A stretch of DNA of 64,000 bases from NCBI RefSeq assembly GCF_011745365.1, contig NW_024468911.1, forward strand, positions 2,722,759-2,786,758, written 5' to 3'. This DNA is from Cryphonectria parasitica EP155. Lineage: Eukaryota; Ascomycota; Sordariomycetes; Diaporthales; Cryphonectriaceae. The position numbers were made by a program, and so were the translations under genes. The notes beneath the pieces are model-generated. The model was not told the origin of the DNA. It made no database searches and saw only the letters and a program-made list of their open reading frames with translations. This document shows positions 1 through 10,545 of the stretch, one piece after another. Each line of letters begins with the position of its first letter. Position 1 is the stretch's first letter.

Positions 1-2810
1 CAGGCGCCATCGTTGGCAGAGGCATCGTCGCAGCAGTCGGCAGCGGAGGCGGCGGACGCTGGGTCGGACGGTCCGCGTTGAATCTCTCCGCGAGCCGCGT
101 GAGTGAGTTAGCCCGGGGGCGTCGTGCTCGACTCACGTCCTGGACATAGCCACCAGCGGGGCCCCTCTCAAACATGGGCGCTGGCTCGAGCGGCATTGTG
201 TTGTGGGGAGGGGGCGGGACCTGTGGCATAACTATATTGCGCGGCCTAGGGCGGAAATCCTCGTTCATGAAATGGCCTGCTGCATTGCCCAGCCCCGTGA
301 CGTCGCCAAATCCGGCCAGGAAGTCCTCATCATGTTCATCGTCGTAGTCTCGATAATTATGTAGACGTCTCGCGAGTGCCTCGTCTCGCTCTTCTTGCTG
401 CTGTCGCAGGAGCATCTCCTCTTCGTAGGTTTGGGGCCGCGGCCGAAGCCTCGCCCGGCTGTCTCGCTGTGGGGAGGGCGGGAGTTCGACCGTGGGACGA
501 GGGGCAAATCGGTCCCGGACAGGCATGGGGACCTGCATGTGCTGCAGCCGATCATTTTCGACGGCGTCGTAGTTAAACCAGGGGCATGTGCACGTCTTCC
601 ACTTGGCACCGCATATATAGCAGAACTCGGCCCCACAGAGGCTAAGATGGATGGGAAAAAAAGAAAAGGAAAGGAGCGACGTCAGCGAGGGAGATCGAGT
701 GAATAAAGAACCTCACCCAGAAATAAACAACAACATACCAAGTAATGTGATTGCAGCCCTCCTTGAGCTCGACCAGGACTTTACATTTGATGCACCGCTG
801 CCAGCCTTCCTCTTTCGCCTGGGCCAAGAGCCTCGTCGTCTCCTCGTCCTTGGGGCAGTCCCGATCGCGGTGCCATTTCCCGCTACACTGCACACAGGCT
901 CTGGTTCCACACTTTGAACATTTCCCATACTTCTTGCCGTCGCTGGTGTGGCGGAGGTCTTCTGGGCGGATGAACTCGCCGCAGCTGCGCTTGGGGCAGT
1001 AGATACGGTTGCGGGCCGAGTACTCGACGAATTTCTTGTTCCATGTCTTTTTGAAGTTGATGTCAAAAAGGCGGTCAACGTGTTTGAGGGGAATAAGGTC
1101 TGCGGTGCAGCATTTGGGCGGCATGTGCTGGGGGTCTGTGATGGACAATTTGAAGCTTCGCTTGAGGCATGAGTTGCACATCCGATGGCCGCACTTGAGC
1201 TTGGTCGCCTTGTGGGGAGGTAGATCATCCATACAGATGACACATTCGACCCTATATCTCATTATGATAAGCTCACGCGCTCAGAATTGATGGGTAGGGT
1301 ATGTAGGTACTTACGTCTTGACAGGTTTCCCTGAAGCATGGTGATGATGGGAATGGCCGTAGCGTGGTGAACCAAAGAAACTCCCGAGAAAGGATGAGCG
1401 TTTGGTAGAGGAGCTTACACTTTGATGTTGCGATGCAGCAGCCACAGACCCAGAACCACTGACGGTGCTCGGCCTCCGGAGCGTTGTGGACGGCGGATGG
1501 TATCGATCACGCCTCTCCACCAGCGGAGCCTCACTCTCGTAATATCGCTTTGATGATGACCTGACCCGACGTGATGAGCCAGAGCCAGGATCGACCCGAG
1601 TCAGGGCAGCTGATAGTACGTACCGCGCAGAAGGTGGTGAACGTTTGGCTTGGCTCTCGCTCCGATTTCGCCTGTGCTCTCGCGACGTGGGAGGATCATG
1701 TCTGTGATGCTTGCGACTTTCACGACGCTCAAAGCGGTCTCGAAGGTCGCGGGCGGGCGGCTCGTCATCTGAGTCTGTATCGTTCACAACGTCATTCTCT
1801 GGGGCGTGGACATGTCTAACAGAGGCGGTTCGTGAAGGTGACCGTGGTCGCTGTCGAGAGGGGGTACAGTCTCGTGGTCTCTGGTTGGCTGGAGGGAGGT
1901 GGTGGTGGTGAGGACGGTGGTACTCGAGGTCTGTCTCGTCAGGGTCTTCGTCGTCGTCGGGGCTGAATGACTCTTCTTCATGTCGAACCTGCCGACGGTA
2001 CACGCTCCGTCTTTCGGTATCTGCTCGGCTATGACTCCTCAACCCACGGTCTAACCCCATATCATCATCGTCATCATCATCATCATCATGACGATTCACG
2101 CGTACAAGCCTGGTTTCCCTATAGCCTGGCCTTGGCCGGCGGCTGTCTTCGTGACTATCATACGGCACATCGTCGTCGTCGTCATCCTCCTCCACCTCAT
2201 CCTCCTGGGACAATCCCATAGAGGAGACGGAAGTAGACCTGAGGATCCTCGATGACCTTCGGGAAAGCTGGGCGGAGGGCGTTAGGGGCGGGATGGAACG
2301 AGGAGGCTGCTGGGAGCGGCTCATGCGGCTCTCACGCGCATAGTCGTCCTCGTAGCCGGCCGATGAAGCAGCCCGCACGGAGACAGAGGGCTGGCGGTAG
2401 GAAACATTGGACTGGCGGGTGACGGAGGATCGAGGGGGATGCGGAGTCCGCGCACTTGTCATGGAGGAGGCAACTGAGTGAGAGGGGGTGGTGGAGCGAT
2501 CTCGTTGGTACTCGGAATCGTAGTAGCGGCGGTGGGATTGGTGATACGAAGACGAGGAGGCCCGGGACTCGGGGGTCCTCAGGAGTCTTTCCTCATCCTG
2601 TCGCCGGTCCCAGTCGCTATCGCGATGCCTGCTCTCCTCCTCTCTTCCCCGATCCCTCCTCCGGCGAGGCGGCGAGCTCGGCACGGGGTGCGACCAAGGT
2701 ACATCGGGCGCGGCTGGGGGTATCGGTGCGGCTGGCGGTATGGCGCGTGAGTTCTTCCTCCTCCTCTGTATGGAGCTGCGCGGGCTCTCCTCGTAATCTG
2801 ACCCGGCCAT
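1..2810 (-). CDS. RBR-type E3 ubiquitin-protein ligase (RING1-IBR-RING2), C-terminus off the window edge
   Basis: Exons 2810-1315, 1251-739 and 641-<1; introns of 63 and 97 bp (GTAAGT and GTATGT donors, ATAG and TTAG acceptors) keep the frame and join the halves of RING2. At least 883 residues; frame 3 is open to base 1. Residues 1-498 are disordered and rich in Arg, Ser, Pro and Asp (two Asp runs near the middle). RING1 starts at C502/C505; the IBR covers about 585-632; RING2 starts at C652/C655, with C665 in EGCNH as the expected catalytic cysteine, followed by CLCGAEFCYICG. RBR enzymes take ubiquitin from E2 onto this cysteine and then onto substrate. The C-terminal tail is Pro/Arg/Gln-rich. 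The IBR and spacer resemble a conserved fungal family of unknown substrates. The ATG at 2810 is the first in the long frame; the end of the gene is missing. Confidence 0.88.
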
Positions 2811-5087
2811 CGGTCCACTGGAGGAGGGAATTTCTGGCCCTCATACAGCGTGAGCCAGAAGGGAGGGTGTTCAGAGAGGGGTGGTGGTGGGTGGGTCCAC
2901 AGAAAGGGGACGGGGGGGTCCGTGAGCGAGGCCCGTCGTGGTCCCGCTGGGAAGACAATGGGAGAAGGAGGAGGGAGAAGGACGGTAAGGAGGAGGAGGA
3001 ACCCTCCAGGTGAAGTATGTATGTATGAATGTAGGTGTATGTATGGATGTATTGGTGTTAAGGTGACGACGACGATGCTGCAGACTGCAAGTCGCACGCA
3101 GCAGCACGAGGAGGCAGCCAGATGGTGGCACCGGACTGGCTAAGCTGCAACGCAGGTGGTTGCAGTAGTAAGGTGGAGAGCTGTTCCTGACAGCGTGATT
3201 GGTGATATCGCCGACTCAGGTGCTGCAGTGACGAGGAACTTTGCAGGCCTAGTCCGCCCTGCCGGCAAACCATTGAGAGACAGAGCTCAGAGCTGCAGGA
3301 CAGGGCAACACAGGACAAGGGGCTGGGCATCAGTCCCTGTGTCGAGGCGGGGACGGTTCTTGGGCTCGTTCGTTTGTTCGTTCATTCAGCCAGCAGATGA
3401 CTCCACGGCAAGAATAGACCCAAGGTGGATGCGATTGTGGTTGTGGATAGCTGCTGAGTTTGGGTGTGACTGTGACTGTAACTTTAATCCCCTTTCCTTT
3501 TTCTGCCTTCGACCTTGACTTGGTATGAGCAAAAGACAAAAAGACGCCAAGCTAGGTACCATGTATGGTAGTTATCAGGTAGATCACTTGGCCCCCTCAT
3601 TTGGGAACGAGACGGGTTTATTGTTGCTGCTGAGACGGAGGGTGTGCGACCATGATGAAGGGCAAAACTTCAGGGGTCTTGTAACGCAGGTCTGAGAACC
3701 TCCTTCAAATTTGTGGTGAGTAGTTGATTCAAGAATTTAGGTCCTGTCGCTTCTCTCTCTGCCTTGTCATCTATCGCCACCAAGAAGGGAAAAAGGACAC
3801 GGAGAGAGGGTGATTGGGGGGGGGGGGGGATTGATCGAGGCGTGTAAGAAATGTAGTCAGCTTTGCTTGGAGGTACAAGTAATTACTGTACCATAAAACC
3901 GAGTCCTCTGCTCCTTCCTTGAGAGAGACAGCCCGCCGGCCGCCCCATCCAGGGAAGGCACTACCAACCAACACCTCCAATGCTGGCATGAAAACCCGCC
4001 CCCTCGAAAGATGTACTGTGTATCCTGTCTAGCTGTCTCCGACCCAGCGAACTAAAAGGTCCAGTGCCTATCCGATGAACCACTGCTGACCGCTGACCGA
4101 TGACCACCTCTTTCTGCACGCCTTACTACACGCTATAGTACTGTACTATGTATTACGGTACAATCAAGTAAATGCACGGTGGCTGGGTACTTAGCTGGGG
4201 GCGTTATCTGGCCCACACCCTGACGCTTGTACCATAGTTACCTAGTACTACTACTGTTTGTCCTTTTGTTGAGTAGGATTTTTGAATGCTGTGGAAAGGA
4301 TTTCCAAACAAACACACACAAAAATGAAAAGGAGAGAAACATCCCATCGAGGCGGTGAGGTTGATGGGCGCTGTTAATGGTATGGTGTTTTCACAAGTTT
4401 TTGGCCTATTCTCTTCAGCAGGCTGACGGGTTTGAATGTATTGCACTTTGGTTCAGAGGATGAATGCACTTTCATTTCTAGGGCCATCGGGCCCTTGCAG
4501 CTCTCGTTAGTACCGTACTTAGTAGCACATGCCATAGCACCACCTAGTACAACTCCGTAGCACTAAGGCTTTCAGGGGTCTTTCTGTCTGCCGGTGTCCT
4601 TCCGCCGACCCTAGCCACCCCCAGCTGTGCCAGCCCCCTTCCTTCCATACCCCTACCCTTCCCTCTTCCCCGCTTCGCTGAAAGACGAATTCCCACTACA
4701 CAGGTACAATAGATACGCCTTGTACCATAAAATATAGGTGGGTCTTGACCGGTGACGGGCCGAGCCTATACCTACAGCATAGCATCCCCTCCCCGCCATG
4801 GTGGTAATCAGCACTGTTGATATTGTAGCGACCTGGGACTGCTGGACTGGCCTCATCACAGGAAATAGTCAGTACTTTGGTAGGTGAGATTCCATGAGAA
4901 AATGTTGGCTCTCTCCCCGGTACAAGGCTGCATGTGCACGGTACTACAGTACTTCTGTCGATATTTAGACTACGAGAAGTAATACGCCTCGCTCTGACCC
5001 CCAGTTGGATCATCTGGGCTGGTTTCTCTCGTGGCCAGATCTGGCTCTTTGAACGGGCAGAAGTTCTATTTGATACTGTGAACCGTA

Positions 5088-5111
5088 GACGACGACGACG
5101 ACGACGACGAC
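5088..5111. repeat. (GAC)8 microsatellite
   Basis: Eight perfect GAC units in the intergenic region; no long reading frame uses it. Confidence 0.9.
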
Positions 5112-5471
5112 TACGACAACGCTGAGATAAGATGAAGCTGGGGAATTTTACCCTGGTACGTCGATCTTGCAACCAGCCATACATACACACACACACCCAT
5201 ATATACACACATACACATCAGGCTGGTCATTGTAACACGAGGCAATTTTCTCCGGCGTAGGGTCACCTTGGACACATCCCACAGGAATGGTCATGTCAGA
5301 AAAACTTGTCGATCTTATTCTGAGCCTGCCGTCATGCAAAGTAAATGAGTGGTTTGACCACATCAGACCTGGGGTTGCGAACTTATGATGGGAGGGGAGG
5401 CCTTGAATTTTTTTGCTTTTGTGAGGAGCTGGAATGTGCCATCGTCTCTTCCTTAGCTCCAACTTATTTCA

Positions 5472-5499
5472 ACGCCAACGCCAACCCAACGCCAACGCC
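5472..5499. repeat. AACGCC short tandem repeat
   Basis: Four AACGCC units with one AACCC interruption, about 440 bp upstream of the flbE-like start codon. Confidence 0.8.
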
Positions 5500-5833
5500 A
5501 TAACGAGGCGTGCGAGGCTGCGCCCGTTTGCGAACCTGCAGTGACTATTTAATTTAGCTTTGGGGAAGGAACAATGCGCTGCGACTTACCCCACCGCACC
5601 GCAATCACAGCTCGTCTTTGTTGATCCAACAACCAAACATCAGTTAACGACCTCTTACCATCTTATGATTCTCACCCGCCCATCTTGCTCATATAATTAA
5701 TCCCACTCTTTTCCTCTTTTCATTGTCTCTTTCCGTGTTTCGAGGGGTGCGTGTGTGTGTATGTTTGTCTCTCACACTCTCACACTCACTCTCGCTCTCC
5801 ATTACACACCCACACAGAAAAATACAGACAAAC

Positions 5834-5852
5834 GTTGAGCACGAAGCTCAAC
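5834..5852 (+). promoter_or_regulatory. Hairpin in the flbE-like 5' leader
   Basis: Perfect inverted repeat GTTGAGC / GCTCAAC with a 5-nt loop (ACGAA), 86 bp before the start codon and just before two short upstream ORFs. It would fold in the mRNA if transcription starts upstream, which the CT-rich block at 5700-5815 suggests. Function is not known. Confidence 0.4.
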
Positions 5853-5878
5853 ATCAGATCACACGGCAATTTTTATTC

Positions 5879-5922
5879 ATGTATATCATGACATGACCTG
5901 TCAGGCCCGCTGGCGAAGCTAG
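5879..5922 (+). promoter_or_regulatory. Two overlapping upstream ORFs before the flbE-like gene
   Basis: uORF1 is ATG TAT ATC ATG ACA TGA (5879-5896). uORF2 starts at 5893 and ends with TAG at 5922 (nine codons). Both end before the main ATG at 5938. If they lie in the mRNA they should reduce or condition translation of the developmental regulator. Confidence 0.4.
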
Positions 5923-5937
5923 CCTGCCGTCTCTGCC

Positions 5938-7308
5938 ATGCCTACCTATCTCTGCCACGGCTTCCGTTGGAAGAGGCGCAGCATCAGGGTCTACGTGGTT
6001 GTCCAGAACCTCGACGATGCTGCCCCCGAGTGGATCATCAAGCGTGGCTCTCCCCGCAACCTCATCGAGTCTTTCTACGATCTCTTTGACTTCCTCCCAG
6101 AGTGTGCCCTGCCCACAACCCGCTCCAGCAGTGCCGCTCCCCCGTCCAATTCAGTGGCCCCGTCTTCAGAGCAGGTGAGCATCTCGGAGGGCCGGAACGC
6201 AGAGGACGATGATGCCACTAGCCATTACACCACCCCATCCAGCGGGGCGACCAGGACGACAAGGAGCAGCAGCAGGAGTCGTAGCCAGAACCGAGCCGCC
6301 GCGACACTCCACCACGGCAGCCACCACCAGCAGCAGCAGTCTGCACAACCTGGGCTCCGTGACAAGGACGCACCCGCCCACCGCAGACAAGCCAGCAGCA
6401 GCAGTCACAGGCGTCAAGGTAGCGGGACTACGAACGGTAGTGGTGCTGATGCCATCCCGCTCCCCCATACTCTGAAGCCGTCGACTGTCTACCATCACCA
6501 CCACGAGGAGGCACCACCATCTCCTCCTAACTCCCAGCCGTGTCGCCCCTCCTCCTCCCAGATCTCGGATGCCGGCGCCGCGTCCGATCCCATCCTCTCC
6601 CAGAGCTGGTCCCCCGTGAAGCTGCTGGAAGAGCACGATCCTGCTAACCTGCACGAGGTGTCCCGGCCCTATGCCTATGTTGCCGACTATGTCACGCGTA
6701 TCGATGCCTCGTGCAGCATCGTGGAAGAGATCCAGCGGTACGAAACCCGCGTTCGGAGCACCGGCGGTGCCCCTGCCATCACAGGCCCGAGCTCCGACGA
6801 GATGCTAAATCCAAAGCGTGACACCACCAAGCTTGGCAAGGGGGCTGGCTGGTTCGAGCAGCTGAGGGATCAGCTGCAGCGGGGTGAGGAGATCAGGTGG
6901 TATGTCGTCGTCAATGGGGATGAGGACAGGCCCTGGCCCGCCGGCGAGGGGCCCGGCTCTTCGTCGGCACAGCCTGAATTCAAGACGTCGGCCGTCCATC
7001 ATGCTCAGTCCGCGCACCAGGAGTCGATCTTCGAGGAGGAGGATAGGGATCTGGAAATTAGACGGGAGCAGCTGAGGCGGGAATTGGGATACGACGAAGG
7101 GGGCGTGGACAAATTACTGGACAGAAGACTAGAGAGGCGACCCAAACCTCCCGATGTGAAGTTACCGCCTGAGGAGGCGGCGGCGTCCTCATCAGGACAG
7201 AAGAATCCTGCAACCCCCAGGCCGCCGAAATCACCAGGCAGGGGAACACTCAGGAGGTTCTTCTCGAGAACCAAGTCAACTGAGGAAATGACTTCTCGAG
7301 GATTATGA
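5938..7308 (+). CDS. flbE: FlbE-like developmental regulator
   Basis: Single-exon gene, 456 residues, TGA stop. The N-terminus (about residues 1-60, starting MPTYLCHGFRWKRRSIRVYV, then a QNLDDAAPEWI segment) matches what I know of the FlbE family, which in Aspergillus acts with the bZIP protein FlbB at the hyphal tip to activate conidiation. A second conserved-looking part is at about 235-350 (VADYVTRIDASCSIVEEIQ, then GWFEQLRDQLQRGEEIRWY). Between them lies a 170-residue disordered Ser/His/Gln-rich linker. The C-terminus is charged (EEEDRDLEIRREQLRREL, likely coiled coil) and ends in a basic RRFFSRTK patch. It is longer than the Aspergillus protein (about 200 residues) because of the linker and tail. 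The family name rests on memory of the N-terminal signature. Confidence 0.68.
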   Translation: MPTYLCHGFRWKRRSIRVYVVVQNLDDAAPEWIIKRGSPRNLIESFYDLFDFLPECALPTTRSSSAAPPSNSVAPSSEQVSISEGRNAEDDDATSHYTTPSSGATRTTRSSSRSRSQNRAAATLHHGSHHQQQQSAQPGLRDKDAPAHRRQASSSSHRRQGSGTTNGSGADAIPLPHTLKPSTVYHHHHEEAPPSPPNSQPCRPSSSQISDAGAASDPILSQSWSPVKLLEEHDPANLHEVSRPYAYVADYVTRIDASCSIVEEIQRYETRVRSTGGAPAITGPSSDEMLNPKRDTTKLGKGAGWFEQLRDQLQRGEEIRWYVVVNGDEDRPWPAGEGPGSSSAQPEFKTSAVHHAQSAHQESIFEEEDRDLEIRREQLRRELGYDEGGVDKLLDRRLERRPKPPDVKLPPEEAAASSSGQKNPATPRPPKSPGRGTLRRFFSRTKSTEEMTSRGL

Positions 7309-7446
7309 ATTTAAGGATCGAAGAGAAAGGGGTTCTGCTGCTGCAATTTGAAAAGTAGAAGCGGCAGAAGCTGGACTGGAATGGTTGGCTAGCTACTAGA
7401 CCAAGTCTCTGTAGATAGGTTGCAGGGAGCGGGTTGTATACTCGCC

Positions 7447-7473
7447 AAAAAAAAAAAAAAAAAAAAAAAAAAA
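7447..7473. repeat. A27 homopolymer
   Basis: Twenty-seven consecutive A about 140 bp after the flbE-like stop codon. No retroelement coding sequence or target-site duplication was seen beside it. Confidence 0.9.
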
Positions 7474-8010
7474 GGCTTCTTATGCGCTGATACCAAGTCC
7501 CAGCATGTGATTTCGAGGATCAGGACCCGACTTTGATGAACATGGCGGTTTTCAGCCTCTCGTTTCTTGTTCATTTTGTTTCCAGCCTTGTTGGGCGCCT
7601 CTAATAACCATGTTTCTTAGAAGAGTTGGCCGGATTTTCAAGGTTATGTAACGAGGAACGCTTAGCAATAGACCCAGTGGAAGCTGACACTACGTTTTCC
7701 AAGATCTGCCAGCGTGCCCCCAAGGGACACCTCCCCGTCTCCCTCTCCCCCCCCTCCTTCTTTTTTCTCTTTTCTTCTCAATTTTACCGCCCCCAAGAAA
7801 TCAACAACAAAGACAGCCGCCCGTTCAGCCGAGTGAGTAAGTACATTACACAACCTAACCTCAAGTTCCCTGTTCCCCATCAGATCACTCCACACACCTA
7901 GTAGCACCACTACCACATACCAACCCCACCCCCCCCCTCTCTCTCGCTTACTCTACCCCGCGCTGTCACGGCTACCAAAGTCCCCCTCTCCTCGCTTCTT
8001 CTTCCTCCTT

Positions 8011-8040
8011 TCCTCCTCCTCCTCCTCCTCCTCCTCCTCC
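8011..8040. repeat. (TCC)10 microsatellite
   Basis: Ten TCC units inside a longer pyrimidine-rich block (about 7735-8045). Confidence 0.9.
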
Positions 8041-9733
8041 TTCAGCGAGCTAAGGGCTACGCGAAGAAGCGAAGCGGAAGAAAAGGAAGGGAAAGCGAAG
8101 CGGGGAGAGGAGGTGTGGGTGGGTAGGTCTGCTGCAGGGGCGCGCAGGTCAAGCGAGTGAGATGAGGCGGCGGCATGGTATGACATGGCCCCATGCATAC
8201 ATAAATTACCTAAAGTACATGCATACGGAAAAAAAAAAAGGATCGCAGTAGAATTTCGAGTTGATCACCCCCCCCCCCCCATTTCCCATCCTCCATCCCC
8301 CAAACTTATGCATCTCCTAATTGGCCCTTGTAGATTGGGAACGAGATGCGTGCACGCAGCTGGGAGACGGGGAAAGGAACCTTTGTCACAAGACAAAGGC
8401 AGGCCAAACCAAAACTCCCACGGCCTTCTTTCTCCTCATTTCCTTGCCCTTTCCTTGTCTCGGCGGGGGTGGAGAGGGCAAGTTGGAGAAACTAAAGCAC
8501 TCACTGTGTGTGTACGGGACAGATAGAAAAGCCAAGAGACTTCCGCAATCTGGGACGCTAACGAGATAGGGGTGCATCTCTCTGGACCCTTGGTAAAAGA
8601 GGAAATGTGCGTCTGGCGTTCCGGATCTGATAACTCTCTTGAGTGCCGACACGGCGCGGGGAGTCTCTACCGAGTGGTGCGGTACCTGATGGGACAAAGG
8701 GGTGGTGATAGGGTGCGAGATCCCTGGGAACAGGCCATGTCTTGTTTGACAGTATGAGTTGAGGTAGTCCCTTGACATGATTACAAGAAGGCTTACATGG
8801 ATTTTCTCTGTAAACGTGCCACTTATTTTGGGCCGATGCGAATCGTCAGAAACAAGCAGCCGGTAAGCTGGATTCAATTTTCTCATAATCAGATTTCAGC
8901 ATTGATCATTCTTGATCTCTCCTAGCGAGGCTGCTCAGATAGGAAGGTAGAAAGCTGAGAGGATGATAGACGCGGCCTCCGGTCGACTCGGCGTGGAACC
9001 AGCACGCCTCGTTGATGACCCGGATTGAGACCGATCTTGGTAGAGGACATGTCCTCTTTGCATGCTCAAAAGGAAGATGAGGTAAATACAAAAAACACAG
9101 GGTGGTGGGGGGGGGGGGCAAGTAAGCCTTCTTTCCCTACGTTCATGATCATATATCCACCAGTCAATCTTTTGCCGTCCCGCCCCTCGGAGAATTTGCG
9201 TTGAACACCATGTCTATGCAGGAGGCTCCCTCCCTGTGGTCAAAAGCCACCTCCCTTCGTGAAGAACACGTCCTGTTGTGACATGTTCTTTGTCGGATCG
9301 TCCAGGCTGGGTTTTCGGGGGGAGAAAAGGAGAAAAAAAAAAGAAGGAAAAAAATCAAGGCTGCCATCCTGAACGACCAGCATCTGCCTCCCCCAAATGT
9401 CAGATTCGTATACAAGTGTTCCTTCTGGGCCCGAGCACGCCGACTTGCAGCCGTAAGCACACATGCTTATGCTCTCATCTCGAAACCCTGGCCTCTCCAA
9501 ACTGGATGTGACACAGGGTTGTCCCGTTGCAGTAGGTGAACAGAAAATAAAGAGAAGATCATCCTTTTCGCCCCGAGACCTTCAAACAGCCAGAGTGATT
9601 GACCTCTCCTACGTCGTTTCTGACGTCGACCTTGGTCATGTCAGGTTGACGGAGCACATTGGGTCCGGTTCCCTCCCAAAACATACGGAAAGGCTCTGTT
9701 TAACGACAAGTTTTCCAAGCACCACTCAGCGTC

Positions 9734-9769
9734 GTGGTGGTGGTGGCGGCGGTGGTGGCGGCGGTGGTG
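9734..9769. repeat. GGT/GGC trinucleotide repeat
   Basis: Twelve imperfect GGT/GGC units. One frame reads as polyglycine, but the surrounding frame has no recognisable protein. Confidence 0.85.
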
Positions 9770-10545
9770 ATGATGCTAATGCTCAGACAGTCGACATATT
9801 AGAGCAAGTATTGGAGCCCTTTTGTGTTTGGTGGACTGAAAAGGCTTGAGTTACCTGAAGAGGCTTTGGTGGCGGCATGTCGGCCCGCCATCCGAAATTG
9901 CCCGCCAACCATCATGCTTCACCCATATGATGCTGCAGCCCCTAAATTGAAGATGCAGACGACTTTACTTCTCGGATTCTGGTCCCGGGGTTTCTTGAAA
10001 GGCCGACAGGTCTGCTCTAGCTCGATTGCCAAGTGGTGGCGACAAGGCAATTTCGAAGTTGGCTCAAATCTGCAGTGGTCGCGTGGCGACGTAGCCGCCC
10101 TTACCAGTTTCTTGGCCAGCTTCGAGAGGTATCCGAGATCTGGTTCCAGGGAGGCTAAAAAAAAAAAAGGAAAAGTAGTCGTTAGGAGTATAGGTGTTAC
10201 CACTGTGACTGAGCTTGCCTCTCCGTACAGACAAATTGTGATCCCGTTGCCCCGGCTGCCGGTGACGACATGCATCGTCTACACACCGCATTGTTGTAAG
10301 GTCCAAGGTCCAAGGCCCAGGCCAGGGTTCTGCCAAATTGGACGTAGATTGCGTTGAGAATTTGTGGTCCTCATTTCCAAATAAAGAAGTAGTAGTCAGT
10401 CTCGTTCTTGGTCTGATGCGCGTTACCGCCCCCGGCACCGTCCGAGCTCGCAGAATCCTTTGATGCAAATGGGTCGCGGACACGTCTCTCGTTTCTCATG
10501 TATCGTAGATGTCGATTCAGATAGGGAGAAAGGCAACTTGCTCCC

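Larger units (their letters stand above)
2811..5937. other. Divergent intergenic region between RBR ligase and flbE-like gene
   Basis: No coding region supported. The side next to 2810 is pyrimidine-rich on the minus strand, as expected for a leader. It holds a G run near 3820-3832, many GTAC-containing motifs (3.5-5.0 kb), a GAC microsatellite (5088-5111), a CA/TA-rich stretch (5175-5220), an AACGCC tandem repeat (5472-5499), and a CT-rich leader-like block (5700-5815) before the flbE-like start. Confidence 0.6.
7309..10545. other. Convergent intergenic region, no gene recognised
   Basis: Lies between the 3' ends of the flbE-like gene and the Zn2Cys6 gene. It holds an A27 tract, a (TCC)n block, a C run (about 8267-8280), a G run near 9109 and a GGT/GGC repeat (9734-9769). 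The longest frames are low-complexity and have no recognisable domain. Confidence 0.55.

Noticed and set aside
9463..10357. Two overlapping plus-strand frames with a polyglycine stretch
   Set aside because: The glycine run is a GGT/GGC microsatellite; the rest has no domain and no splice pattern that extends it.
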